Shown: positions 1 through 8,800 of the stretch, one piece after another
Position numbering within the stretch: the stretch's first letter is position 1
Layout of the letters: every line of letters starts with the position of its first letter
Assembly (NCBI GenBank): GCA_903917305.1
Contig: CAIXAA010000432.1
Location: 1 to 17,783, forward strand
DNA: 17,783 nucleotides
From: an uncultured Myxococcales bacterium
GTDB taxonomy: Bacteria; Myxococcota_A; UBA9042
Reading direction: 5' to 3'
The notes under the pieces: model-generated
Databases searched by the model: none
Seen by the model: only the letters and a program-made list of their open reading frames with translations
What the model was told of the DNA's origin: nothing
Translations under genes and position numbers: made by a program

Positions 1-1025
1 AGCGCTTCGCGCCGCTCCGGCACGCGCATCAGCTCGACCACCGCCGCCGCCAGACCCACCGGGTCCATCTGGGGAACGCCTATCGCTGCGCCGGCTTGCA
101 CCAGCTCCGACAAGGGCGCTTTGTTGGCCACCACTGTCGCCAGCTCCTCGCCCATGCCTTCGAGCAGCACCATTGGCAGGTCCATCTTCTCGTGGTGGCT
201 GTCGGCGGGGAACACCTGGACCGATGCGATGGCGAACAGCTCACGCAAGCTTGTGACTTCGTTCAGGAATGTGACGTGGTGCGCAATACCGTCGGCAGTG
301 ATCGCCTCCTTGATGCGGTTCTCCTCGCGGGCGTCCTGCTCACCGCGGATGCGGCACGCGAGGACGAAATGCACTTCGGTACCGCGAAGGATGCGCGGCA
401 TGGCCGCCGCGACGGTGCGCGCCGCGTTCGAGTGGCCATAGTCGCCGGCGTAGATGACCACCGGCATGTCCAGCGGAATGCGGTACTTGCGCCGGATCTG
501 CGCCTTCTCGCCAGCCGGAATCGGGGGTTGCACGCGGATGCCGGGCGGAATCCACAGCGGCTCGTGGATGCCTTCGGCGGTCAGGCGCTGCTGCGTCTCC
601 TGCGTCAGGCACACCACGGTCGACCCCGCCAGCGCCCGCGCGATGCCCACGGTCGAGCGCGGCGCGCGCACCAGCGTGTGGATGACCGGCACGCCGCGCA
701 GCCGGGCGCCGACGCGCACGACGTTGGCCACCAGCGCGTCCGCCGGCCAGAACAGGTGCACCAGCGCCATCTGGCGCGCGCCCAGCAGCCGCCCGAACAG
801 GCCCACGCGGCGACCCAGCGGCGTGTGGCCGCCGACGCGCGGACCCCAGGCGGACTCGACCTCGACGTGCGGATCGCTCGACACGACGCCTTCGTGCGTC
901 AGCACGCGGGCGCGATAGCGCTGCAGATTCGCGGCAATGCCTCGCACGAGGTTCTTGTCGCTGCGCGTCCACGGCGGCTCGACCGGGCCGGACAGGTACA
1001 GGACGCGTTGGCCGTACTCGGTCAT
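1..1025 (-). CDS. GT-B family 4-like glycosyltransferase (C-terminus cut by window edge)
   Basis: This gene starts at the ATG at 1025-1023 and stays open to the left edge, giving 341 complete codons. It resembles GT4-type (GT-B fold) glycosyltransferases, which move a sugar from a nucleotide-sugar donor to an acceptor in the cytoplasm. The N-terminal acceptor-side half opens with VLYLSGPVEPPWT (residues 8-20). The donor-side half begins near residue 186 (MPVVIYAGDYGHSNAAR). The nucleotide-sugar site shows DLPMVLLEGMG (282-292), with Glu289 and a later Glu307, like the paired glutamates of GT4 enzymes. The gene starts 5 bases after the pheT stop, so it is probably translated from the same mRNA. 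Donor and acceptor cannot be read from sequence. The fold assignment is fairly firm; the exact subfamily is not. Confidence 0.8.
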   Translation of the reverse strand, partial: MTEYGQRVLYLSGPVEPPWTRSDKNLVRGIAANLQRYRARVLTHEGVVSSDPHVEVESAWGPRVGGHTPLGRRVGLFGRLLGARQMALVHLFWPADALVANVVRVGARLRGVPVIHTLVRAPRSTVGIARALAGSTVVCLTQETQQRLTAEGIHEPLWIPPGIRVQPPIPAGEKAQIRRKYRIPLDMPVVIYAGDYGHSNAARTVAAAMPRILRGTEVHFVLACRIRGEQDAREENRIKEAITADGIAHHVTFLNEVTSLRELFAIASVQVFPADSHHEKMDLPMVLLEGMGEELATVVANKAPLSELVQAGAAIGVPQMDPVGLAAAVVELMRVPERREA

Positions 1026-1030
1026 GGCGC

Positions 1031-3727
1031 TTACAGCTCCCCGAGCAGTTCTGCCCAGAACCGCGCATCGATGAACTTGTCGCGGGCGGTGTCCGAAAGT
1101 TTCTCGCTCTCCGCCGCGGTCAGTGTGCCAGCCGGAGCGCGGCACATCACGCGGAAGCTGAGGAACCTGCGGTCTGCCGCCTCGGCGGGCTCGGCCGGTT
1201 CATGAATGCCGAGGAGCGACACGGATTCGACCACGACGCCGAGAGCGGTCGTCTCGCGCTCGAGCAACTTCTGCACGGTCGCACACTTGTGGTGCTTGGA
1301 GACCGGCACGGTCACGTCGAACGTGGAGGAGGGAAAGTTCGGCGGCGCGGTGCCCACCGGCACGCGCTCCGGAAGGCCCAGCACCGTCTGCAAGTCCAAC
1401 TCTGCCACTACGATTTCTGATGCAACATCAAGGTGTTGACGGACAATCGGATGCAGCAGCGACAACCAGCCCACGACCTGGCCTTGGCCGGCGACCAGGA
1501 GTGCGTGGCGCGCAGGGTGGATCCAGGTGGTGTCGCGGTCTGGCGCGGCAACAGGCCAGTGTAGACCGGTGGTCTGCGGTCCCACCAAAGCAAGAGGGCC
1601 GCGATCTGCTTTGTCCATGATGAGTTGCAGACTGGCGACGGCCTCACGGTAGAGTTCGATCGAAATCTCGCGTGGTGTCTCCACGCGGCGCGCGCCTTGG
1701 GCGGCCCCGCCCAGCCGCCGGCCGATCGCGATAGCCAGACGCATCGGCTGCCACGGCAGCTTGCGGCCGGAACTTGCCGCTCTTTCCACCGCTTGCGCCA
1801 TGTCGGGCGTCATGCGCGCCAGCCAGGAGCGGCGATAGACATCGTCGTGCTGCGCCATCGCGAGATCGGGCACGCCGAGATCCACGGCTGCGTGCTCGGC
1901 CAGTGACAGTTCGCGGTCCGGCACCGGCAGAAACACCCGGCCGATCTCGAACAGCCCGATCTGCAAGCCTTCGCGGCTTGCCTGGCGTCCATCGCCCTGC
2001 TGCAGGTTGCGCTCCAGCGCAGCGATCAGGTTTGGCGCCAGGTTGCGACGCAAGTGCTTGTGCTCGCTGGAGATCGCATTGCGCACCCCGATGCGCGGCA
2101 GATCGCCTTCGCCCAGACCCAGCCGCGTGCGATCCCCTTCGTGGTCAAAGCCGTAGAGGACGACCTCCGTCAATCCGCAGCCTTGCACCAGGGCGGTGCG
2201 GATCTTGCGCTCCAGCAGGCGCAGCGGCGGCGTGAACGGCGGCTTGGACGGCACCAGCGGCGCCACCGGGTGGATGCGCCCGTAGCCGTAGTGGCGGCCG
2301 AGCTCCTCGACGAGATCCTCCGCAATCGACACGTCTTTGGTGGCGCGGAAGCTCGGCACCGTGACGTGCAGCGTGTCCTCTTCGCGCTCGATGTGGAAGT
2401 CGAGGCGTTCCAGGCACTGCACCAGCCACGCCAGCGGCATCTCCTCGGCGGTGACGCCCAGGCGCTCGCGCAGGTAGCTCGCCGTCGTCGTGATCTGCAG
2501 CGCCACGCGCGGCGCGGCATGGAACGGTCCGGCATCGGCCAATTCGCTGACGATGCGCGCACTTGGGCACATCTCGCCGACCAGCTTCAAGAAACGCCGC
2601 GCCGCAATGCCGGGCAGCGCCGGATCCAGCGCCTTTTCGAACCGCGCGGAGCTCTCCGTGCGCATCCCCAGCCGCATCGCGGTCTTGCGGATCGTCGCCG
2701 CGTCGAAGGCCGCCGCTTCCAGCACGACGGTCACCGTGTCCGGCTTGATCTCGCTGTCGGCGCCGCCCATCACGCCGGCGAGTGCCACCGGCCCTTCGCC
2801 ATCGGCAATCACGCAATCGCTGGGCTGCAGGCGGCGCACCTGACCATCGAGCGTCGTGATGGTCTCGTTCTCGGCCGCGCGCCGCACGCAAATCGCGTTG
2901 CCACGCAGGCTGCGCGCATCGAAGGCGTGCAGCGGATTGCCGGTCTCCAGCATGACCAGGTTGGTCGCGTCGACCACGTTGCTGATCGGGCGCACGCCCA
3001 GGCGCCGCAGCCGCAGTCGCAAGTCGACTGGCGCCGGCGCAACCGCGATGCCCTCCATGCGCGCACAGACGTAGCGCGGGCACAAATCCGGCGCATCGAC
3101 GCGCAGATCGACCGGCGCGCCCTGGCTGAGCGCGACTTCGAGCGCCAGCGGGTGCAGCGGCCTGCCCAGCATCGCCGCCACTTCGCGCGCCATGCCGTAC
3201 TGGCCCCAGAGATCCGGGCGGTGGGTGATCGACTTGTTGTCGACTTCGTAAAGGACGTCCTCGACTTGCACGGCGTCGGGCAGGCTCGTGCCGGCAGGCG
3301 CGTGGCAGCCATCGAGCGACAGCAGGCCGGCGTGGTCATCGGAAAGCCCGAGATCCGCTTCGGAAGCCAGCATGCCCGGCGACGGCACGCCGCGCACTTC
3401 ACCCAGGCGCACCACGATGCCCGACGGCAGCGTCACGCCCGGCGGCACGAACGGCACGCGCATCCCCACGGCGAGATCCGGCGCGCCGCACACCACGGTC
3501 ACCTGGCCTTTGTCGCCCAGGTCCACCGTCGCCAGGTGCAGCTTGTCCGACGCCGGATGGGCGGCCACCGCGATGACGTCGGCGACCAGCACGTCGCGCA
3601 GGCCGGTACCGACCTGATGCACCTTGTCGATCTCCGCGACAGTGCAGGTGAAACGCTGAGCGAACTCCAGGGGCTCCACGCCCTTGGTATCGACCCACTG
3701 CGAAATCCATCGCCAGGACACGAACAT
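1031..3727 (-). CDS. pheT: Phenylalanine--tRNA ligase beta subunit
   Basis: PheT pairs with PheS in the alpha2-beta2 enzyme that attaches Phe to tRNA-Phe. It carries the editing site and tRNA-binding modules. Visible domains: EMAP-like tRNA-binding domain (about 40-155); B3/B4 editing domain (about 215-385) with SNVVDATNLVMLETGNPLHAFD-type, LAGVMGG (316-322) and RTESSARFEKALDP motifs; B5 domain (about 405-485); catalytic-like core (about 495-785); and a C-terminal ferredoxin-fold anticodon-binding domain (about 797-898). At 898 residues it is about 100 longer than common bacterial PheT. Part of the excess is a longer stretch between FEIGRVF (593-599) and the next core strand near 664. The start is backed by GAGGA at 3740-3736, 8 bases before the ATG. 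It follows pheS by 18 bases and precedes the glycosyltransferase by 5. Confidence 0.97.
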   Translation of the reverse strand: MFVSWRWISQWVDTKGVEPLEFAQRFTCTVAEIDKVHQVGTGLRDVLVADVIAVAAHPASDKLHLATVDLGDKGQVTVVCGAPDLAVGMRVPFVPPGVTLPSGIVVRLGEVRGVPSPGMLASEADLGLSDDHAGLLSLDGCHAPAGTSLPDAVQVEDVLYEVDNKSITHRPDLWGQYGMAREVAAMLGRPLHPLALEVALSQGAPVDLRVDAPDLCPRYVCARMEGIAVAPAPVDLRLRLRRLGVRPISNVVDATNLVMLETGNPLHAFDARSLRGNAICVRRAAENETITTLDGQVRRLQPSDCVIADGEGPVALAGVMGGADSEIKPDTVTVVLEAAAFDAATIRKTAMRLGMRTESSARFEKALDPALPGIAARRFLKLVGEMCPSARIVSELADAGPFHAAPRVALQITTTASYLRERLGVTAEEMPLAWLVQCLERLDFHIEREEDTLHVTVPSFRATKDVSIAEDLVEELGRHYGYGRIHPVAPLVPSKPPFTPPLRLLERKIRTALVQGCGLTEVVLYGFDHEGDRTRLGLGEGDLPRIGVRNAISSEHKHLRRNLAPNLIAALERNLQQGDGRQASREGLQIGLFEIGRVFLPVPDRELSLAEHAAVDLGVPDLAMAQHDDVYRRSWLARMTPDMAQAVERAASSGRKLPWQPMRLAIAIGRRLGGAAQGARRVETPREISIELYREAVASLQLIMDKADRGPLALVGPQTTGLHWPVAAPDRDTTWIHPARHALLVAGQGQVVGWLSLLHPIVRQHLDVASEIVVAELDLQTVLGLPERVPVGTAPPNFPSSTFDVTVPVSKHHKCATVQKLLERETTALGVVVESVSLLGIHEPAEPAEAADRRFLSFRVMCRAPAGTLTAAESEKLSDTARDKFIDARFWAELLGEL

Positions 3728-3745
3728 GGGCAGTTTCCTCGGCGG

Positions 3746-4789
3746 TCAGAATGCGGAGAGGAAGCGGGCATCGCCGCTCAGCAGCAGGCGCACGTCGGGC
3801 ACGCCGTAGCGCATCATCACGAGGCGCGACAGGCCAAGACCGAACGCCCAGCCTTGCCACTCCGCGGGATCGAGGCCGCCGGCGCGCAGCACCTGCGGGT
3901 GCACGAGGCCGCAAGGCAGCAGCTCCAACCAGCCGGATTGCTTGCAGACCGGGCAGCCCTTGCCGCCGCAGACCTGGCAGCTGATGTCGAGCTCGAAGCC
4001 CGGTTCGACGAAGGGGAAGTAGCCGGGACGCAAGCGGATCTCGACGTCGCGCTCCAGGATCGCCGTCAGCAGCGTGCGCATCGAGTCCAGCAGGTGCGCG
4101 ACCGACACGTGGCGGTCGATCATCAGGCCTTCGACCTGGTGGAACGTGTGCTCGTGGCTGGCGTCGGTCGCTTCGTAACGGAAGACTTTTCCTGGGAAGA
4201 TCGCGCGGAACGGCGGCGCGAACTGGTGCATCGTGCGCACCTGCCCGGACGACGTGTGCGTGCGCAGCAGATGGCCGTCGTCGAGCCAGAACGTGTCCTG
4301 CATGTCGCGCGCCGGGTGCCACGATGGGATGTTCAGTGCTTCGAAGTTGTTGAATTCGCTCTCGACTTCCGGGTAGTCCAGGACGTGGAAGCCCATCGAC
4401 GTGAACACCGACTCGACCTTGTCCGTCACCAGCGCGAGCGGGTGCACGTGGCCGCGCGGGCGCGCGATGCCGGGCAGCGTGACGTCGAAGGTGTCATCGG
4501 CCAGCTCGGCGTCGATGAGCGCTTGGATCAACTGCTCTTTTCGCTGCGCCAGCGCGGCTTCGGCTTCCTGCTGCAGGCGGTTGACGAGCTGGCCGAAGGC
4601 CTTGCGCTCCGCCGGCGGGATCGTCGGAATCTGGCGCATCAGCAGCGAAATCTCGCCCTGACGGCCCACCGCGCGCACTTCGACCTGGCGCAGCGCCTCC
4701 ATGGTCGAAGCCGCCGCGATCGCCTGCATCGTCTTGCCGGCGATCGCTTCGGCGTCGCCTTGCCAGCCCGGTTGCGCGCCTGTCATCAC
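3746..4789 (-). CDS. pheS: Phenylalanine--tRNA ligase alpha subunit
   Basis: PheS is the catalytic subunit of phenylalanyl-tRNA synthetase, a class II enzyme. Residues 1-95 form the helical, probably coiled-coil arm that contacts tRNA. The class II core follows: HPARDMQDTFWL (158-169), the motif 2 region FRYEATDASHEHTFHQVEG (203-221), and motif 3 GWAFGLGLSRLVMMRYGV (313-330). Four cysteines at 271, 274, 279 and 282 (CQVCGGKGCPVC) form a zinc-finger-like insertion, which I recall from other PheS proteins of this type. The length of 347 residues is normal. Two adjacent starts are possible: GTG at 4789 or ATG at 4786. The ATG shares one base with the TGA stop of the upstream lipoprotein gene (TGATG), so translation is probably coupled. 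Confidence 0.97.
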   Translation of the reverse strand: MMTGAQPGWQGDAEAIAGKTMQAIAAASTMEALRQVEVRAVGRQGEISLLMRQIPTIPPAERKAFGQLVNRLQQEAEAALAQRKEQLIQALIDAELADDTFDVTLPGIARPRGHVHPLALVTDKVESVFTSMGFHVLDYPEVESEFNNFEALNIPSWHPARDMQDTFWLDDGHLLRTHTSSGQVRTMHQFAPPFRAIFPGKVFRYEATDASHEHTFHQVEGLMIDRHVSVAHLLDSMRTLLTAILERDVEIRLRPGYFPFVEPGFELDISCQVCGGKGCPVCKQSGWLELLPCGLVHPQVLRAGGLDPAEWQGWAFGLGLSRLVMMRYGVPDVRLLLSGDARFLSAF

Positions 4790-5769
4790 TCGATCCGCTT
4801 CATGACGTGGTAGCCGAAGTTGGTCTCGACGATGTCGACCTGGCCGACGCCGAGCGACAGGCCGAGCTGTTTGAACGGCGGCACGAGGCCGGCATCGGGC
4901 GTGACGGGGTAGGTGCCGGGACCGGGATCCTGGCTGTTGGCCTTCATCAACTTCTCGAAATCGGTGCCTTTCTTGCGGGCTTCATGGCACAGCTTGATGG
5001 CGAGCGCCTTGGCTTCTTCCTTGGTGCGCTTCTCGTCCTTGCCGGGCAGGGAGCCCGCATAGCCGAGCAGGATGTGGCTGACCTTGGTCATCGTCGGCGC
5101 CGGGCTCTGCGTGGACGGGCAGGCGGAAGCCTCCTCGCCCGGGCCGGGGCACTTGTCGGTCATCACGGGAATCAGCGGCTTGACCGGCGGCACGAAGTCG
5201 AACGGCACGCGCTTCATGACGTGGTAGCCAAAGCGCGTCTCGACGATGTCGATCTGGTTGATGCCGAGCGACGTGGCCATCTTCGTGAACTCAGGCACGT
5301 AGCGGCCGCGCAGCGGCGGCGTGACCTCGTAGACGCCCGGACCCGGGTCCTGGCTGTTGTCCCAGATCAACTTCACGAAATCCGCACCCTTGCGCGCTTC
5401 GTGCGCCAGTTGCGTCGCGAGCTTGAGCGCCTCGGCCTTGTCGCGCGTCACCTTCTCGCCCGGCAGGGAGCCAGTCCAGCCGATGAGCACGTGCGCCACC
5501 TTGATGTTGTCGTCGATCTTGTCCTGCGGCTTGGGGCAGGAGGCGGCGTCCTCGCCGGGCATCGGGCAGGCGTCCGTCAGGACCGAAATGCTTGCAGTCT
5601 TAGGTGCTTCCGGAGCGGGAGCCGGCGCCTTGGCAGGCTCGGCAGCAGCAGCAGCAGCGGGAGCAGGTGCGGCGGCGGGCGCAGCGGCCGGAGCGGCCGG
5701 CGTTTCGGGGGCCTTGTTGCAGGCGGCGGCCGCGAGGGCCAGGAGGGACAAGGAGCAAATCCAGCGCAT
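4786..5769 (-). CDS. Tandem-parvulin peptidyl-prolyl isomerase lipoprotein
   Basis: This predicted lipoprotein has two parvulin-type peptidyl-prolyl cis-trans isomerase domains and probably helps fold proteins in the periplasm or at the outer membrane. Residues 1-16 are a short signal peptide followed by Cys17 in LAAAAC, an acceptable but Ala-heavy lipobox. Residues 18-58 are an Ala/Pro-rich tether. Repeat 1 (about 65-187) and repeat 2 (about 204-327) match closely at an offset of 139 residues. Each begins with TDxCPxPGE and a second Cys (68/78 and 207/217), then has (A/S)HxL with His93/His232, NSQDPGPG, and a final FGYHVMKR with His183/His321. These fit the paired histidines of parvulins. 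The ATG at 5769 is preceded by GAGGT at short spacing and by a promoter-like sequence. It heads the pheST operon. Confidence 0.88.
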   Translation of the reverse strand: MRWICSLSLLALAAAACNKAPETPAAPAAAPAAAPAPAAAAAAEPAKAPAPAPEAPKTASISVLTDACPMPGEDAASCPKPQDKIDDNIKVAHVLIGWTGSLPGEKVTRDKAEALKLATQLAHEARKGADFVKLIWDNSQDPGPGVYEVTPPLRGRYVPEFTKMATSLGINQIDIVETRFGYHVMKRVPFDFVPPVKPLIPVMTDKCPGPGEEASACPSTQSPAPTMTKVSHILLGYAGSLPGKDEKRTKEEAKALAIKLCHEARKKGTDFEKLMKANSQDPGPGTYPVTPDAGLVPPFKQLGLSLGVGQVDIVETNFGYHVMKRIE

Positions 5770-5826
5770 GAGACCTCGTGCGTGCGGCGGTTTGAAGTGG
5801 CCAAGGCCGGCCGCAAGGCGGCGCGG

Positions 5827-5855
5827 ATTGTGCGCTGGATGGGGTAGGCGGTCAA
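5827..5855 (-). promoter_or_regulatory. Predicted sigma-70-type promoter for the lipoprotein-pheST operon
   Basis: Read on the minus strand, TTGACC (5855-5850) lies exactly 17 bases from CACAAT (5832-5827). The -35 element matches the consensus at five of six bases and the -10 at four of six. Transcription would start near 5820, leaving an untranslated leader of about 50 bases. That leader contains a short GC hairpin (GCCGC-AAG-GCGGC, 5810-5822) close to the predicted start. The promoter sits between the FG-GAP gene stop and the lipoprotein start. It would let the pheST operon be expressed independently of the genes upstream. Confidence 0.55.
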
Positions 5856-5877
5856 TCGCACACGGCCTGGCTTGCGC

Positions 5878-8800
5878 CTACGCTGGCTTGCGGCGGCGCT
5901 TCGCGAGGCAGACGAGCGCGACAATGCCGCACAAGCTGGACAAGGAGCCGAACGCGCCGGGAACGGAGCCGGGCGCCGCGCTGCAGCAGTCTTCCGGATG
6001 CGAGCCCTGCACCACCTTCACTTTCGGCTTGGGCGTGGTGCCGTCGCTGCTGCTGAGCTTGCAGACCGCGCCGTCGGGCTGTTCGCCCGGGCCGCACAGG
6101 TACAGGATCGTCGTCGCCGTCGCCACGTGCCCAGCGCCGTCCAGCACCACGAGCGTCGCCGTGTAGTCGCCTGCCGGCAGTGGTTTGCCGGCCGCATCGG
6201 CCGCCGTCCAGGTCCACGCAATGTCGATTGCCGCCTGGGCCACTGTCGCCGACTTGGCGCCGACGATCTTGCCATCCGGCGCCTGGACCTGCAGGGACCA
6301 CGAGGCCAGCCGCGTCTTGTCCACGAGGTGCGCGGACAACGTGCTCGAGGTGCCGGGCAGCAGGGCAGCGGGCTGGGCGGTCCAGGCCGTGATGAGGGGA
6401 GGCGATTGATCGACGACGGCGAAGCCATCCGAGAGCGTCGCCGGCGACCATCCTGCCTGGGGACCCGAGGAGATGTAGGCCGCGACCGACGTCAGGTAGT
6501 GCACGCCGGTCTGCAGGTACAGGTCGGGAACCGTCGCGGACGTGGCGGGGCCGACATCGAGCGCGCCCGTCACGGCCGCGCCGGTGTCGTCCAGGATGCG
6601 CACCGAGTAGCCGGAAGCCCCCGGCACGGCAGCCCAATTCGCGTGGACGGCCGAGGCGTCCTCCTGCACGTCGATGTCCTCGGCGTCGGTCAGCGCGGGC
6701 GTGCCGGCATTCTCCCGCACCCAGGCCGGCTGGCCGAGCGTGCCCTGGTCGATGGCGTACAAGTAGCCGTCGGAGAAGCTGACCAGGATCTCGAGCAGGC
6801 CATCGCCGTCGAGATCCGCCGGGATGGGATCGCCGAACGTGCCGCCCCAGTCCAGGACCCAGTCGACCGCGCCGCTCGTCGCGTCGACCGCGTACAACAT
6901 GCCTTGGCTGGTGCGGAACAGCAGCGACGGATGGCCTTTGCCCGTGAGATCCGCCACGGACACGAGGCCCGCGGCGGTGTGCGAACCTGCCGGCGCAGCC
7001 TCCGGCGGCCACGACGCGCCATCGACAAAAGCCTTCTGCCACAGAATCTTGCCCGACGTGGCGTTGCGCACCGTGACCACGGACGACACCTCGGTCAGCG
7101 AGGCGACGTGCCAGACCTTCTCGACCGGAACCAGCGCCGCTGCCTGGTAGAAGAGGTGCTCGTCCGGCGCGAACCACAGCGTCGTCAGATCCGGCGCCTG
7201 CTCCGCCTCGATGCCAGCGCCACCTTCACCGATGACGGTGTCGAGCAGGCCATCGCCGTTCAGATCGGCCAGCATCGAGACGCCGTACGATGCCTGCTTG
7301 CCTTTGACATCTTGGATGATCTCGCCGGTCAGCGAGTCGCAGGCAAAGCGGTCGTGGTACTCCGACGAGAGGAGGCGCGGCGGCTTGACCGTGTCATCGA
7401 GGGACAGGCTGCTCTCGAACAGCGCGGAGCACGGCGCGTGCAGCGGCCACAGCGCCTTGCCCGTCTTGCCGGAGATGATGTTGGTGTAGGGCGTGTTGGC
7501 CGCAAAACCCGTCGGGCTCGTCCACATGGCGATCGCGTCTTCGCAGCCGTCGCTGTCGACGTCGGCCGTAGCGAACGTGATGTCGCCGAGCCAGGTGAAG
7601 GGGCCTTCGGGCTGCACGTAGCTCCACAAGGTCTTGCCGGCGGGGGACAGGGCGCTGAGCGTCGCGGAGCCGCCGAGGGGCCGGTGGCGCACCAGGATTT
7701 CGCGCGCGCCATCGCCGTCGACGTCCGCGGGGCTGGCTGCCACGGCGCCGCCCGGTCGCGCGGTCCATGCGACGCTGGGCGCCGTCATCGGTCCAGCCGT
7801 CGAGAGGTCGAGGGCGGTCACGGTGTCGCCGACGCTGACGGTCACGCGCGGCAGGGCATCCTTGTCGTGCACGGGCGCCACGCTGATCTGCGGATTCGCC
7901 GGCGCACCGTAGGTGAGGTCCGCCTGGCCATCGCCATTCAGATCATTGAGGAGCTTGAGGCCGGCATCCAGCACGGGCGCGTGACCGTCCGCCAGCGCCA
8001 GCAGCAGGCGCCGCGTGCCGCCCGGCGCCGCCAGCGTCAGGGCGAGGTGGCCATCGCCGGTCATGGGCAGCGTCGCGAGCAGCACCGGGCTGACCGCCGC
8101 GCCCGCCGGATCGGGCAGGGCAATGCGCAGCAGCGCCATCTGGTCGGCGTGCAGATCGCCGTTGAGGTCGGACAGCACCGCCAGCTCCGTCCCCGGTTGC
8201 GCGCCGGCCGTCAACGGCAGCGCCGGGCGCAGCGGCTCCTTGGCCGCCTGATCGGCCTCGCTCGCCGGCAAGACGGACGCGGCGGAGAGTTCGCCAACGC
8301 CGAGATCCGCCATCAACGCGAAACCGGCCTTGCGCGAGAAGCGGACGAGGCGCAGCGGTGCGAACCGCGCCGTGTCCGCGCCCGCTTGCAGGCTGACCTG
8401 CAACGCCGCTGGCCCGGAAGCACCAAGCCGCAGCAGCCCCAGCAGTTGCGGCGTCTGCCCGGCACTTGCGCTCAGCCAGGTGGCGCCGGCATCGAGCGTC
8501 GCCAGCACCGTGCCGGTCGCCAGATCGCGCGCCTCGACCGTCCACACGCCTTGGGCCAGCCGCGCGAGGATCACCTCTTCGAGGCCATCGCCATCGAGAT
8601 CGCCCACCGCACCCGGCAGCAGGCGCACATGACCGGCCACATCCGCTTCCGCCATCGACCATTGCACCACCAGGGCGGTGTCCACGCGCCGCAGGACGTA
8701 GACGCCGCGCAGGCTGTGCTTGGCGTCGTTCGTCGCGTAGTCGGCGGAGAAGACGAGCCAAGGTGCGCCGCCATCCTTGGCGGGACGGCTGACTCCGGAC

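Noticed and set aside
2054..4813. Long plus-strand open frame (919 codons) opposite pheT/pheS
   Set aside because: It lies wholly opposite two certain genes. The translation is rich in Arg, His, Gln and Ala with no recognisable domain, the usual result of high GC at third codon positions.
5642..5658. Run of GCA triplets
   Set aside because: It encodes part of the Ala/Pro tether of the lipoprotein. The run is short, and slippage-based variation cannot be judged from one sequence.
5856..5880. Possible terminator after the FG-GAP gene
   Set aside because: Only a 4-bp CGCA/TGCG pairing with a long loop can be drawn, and there is no T-run.
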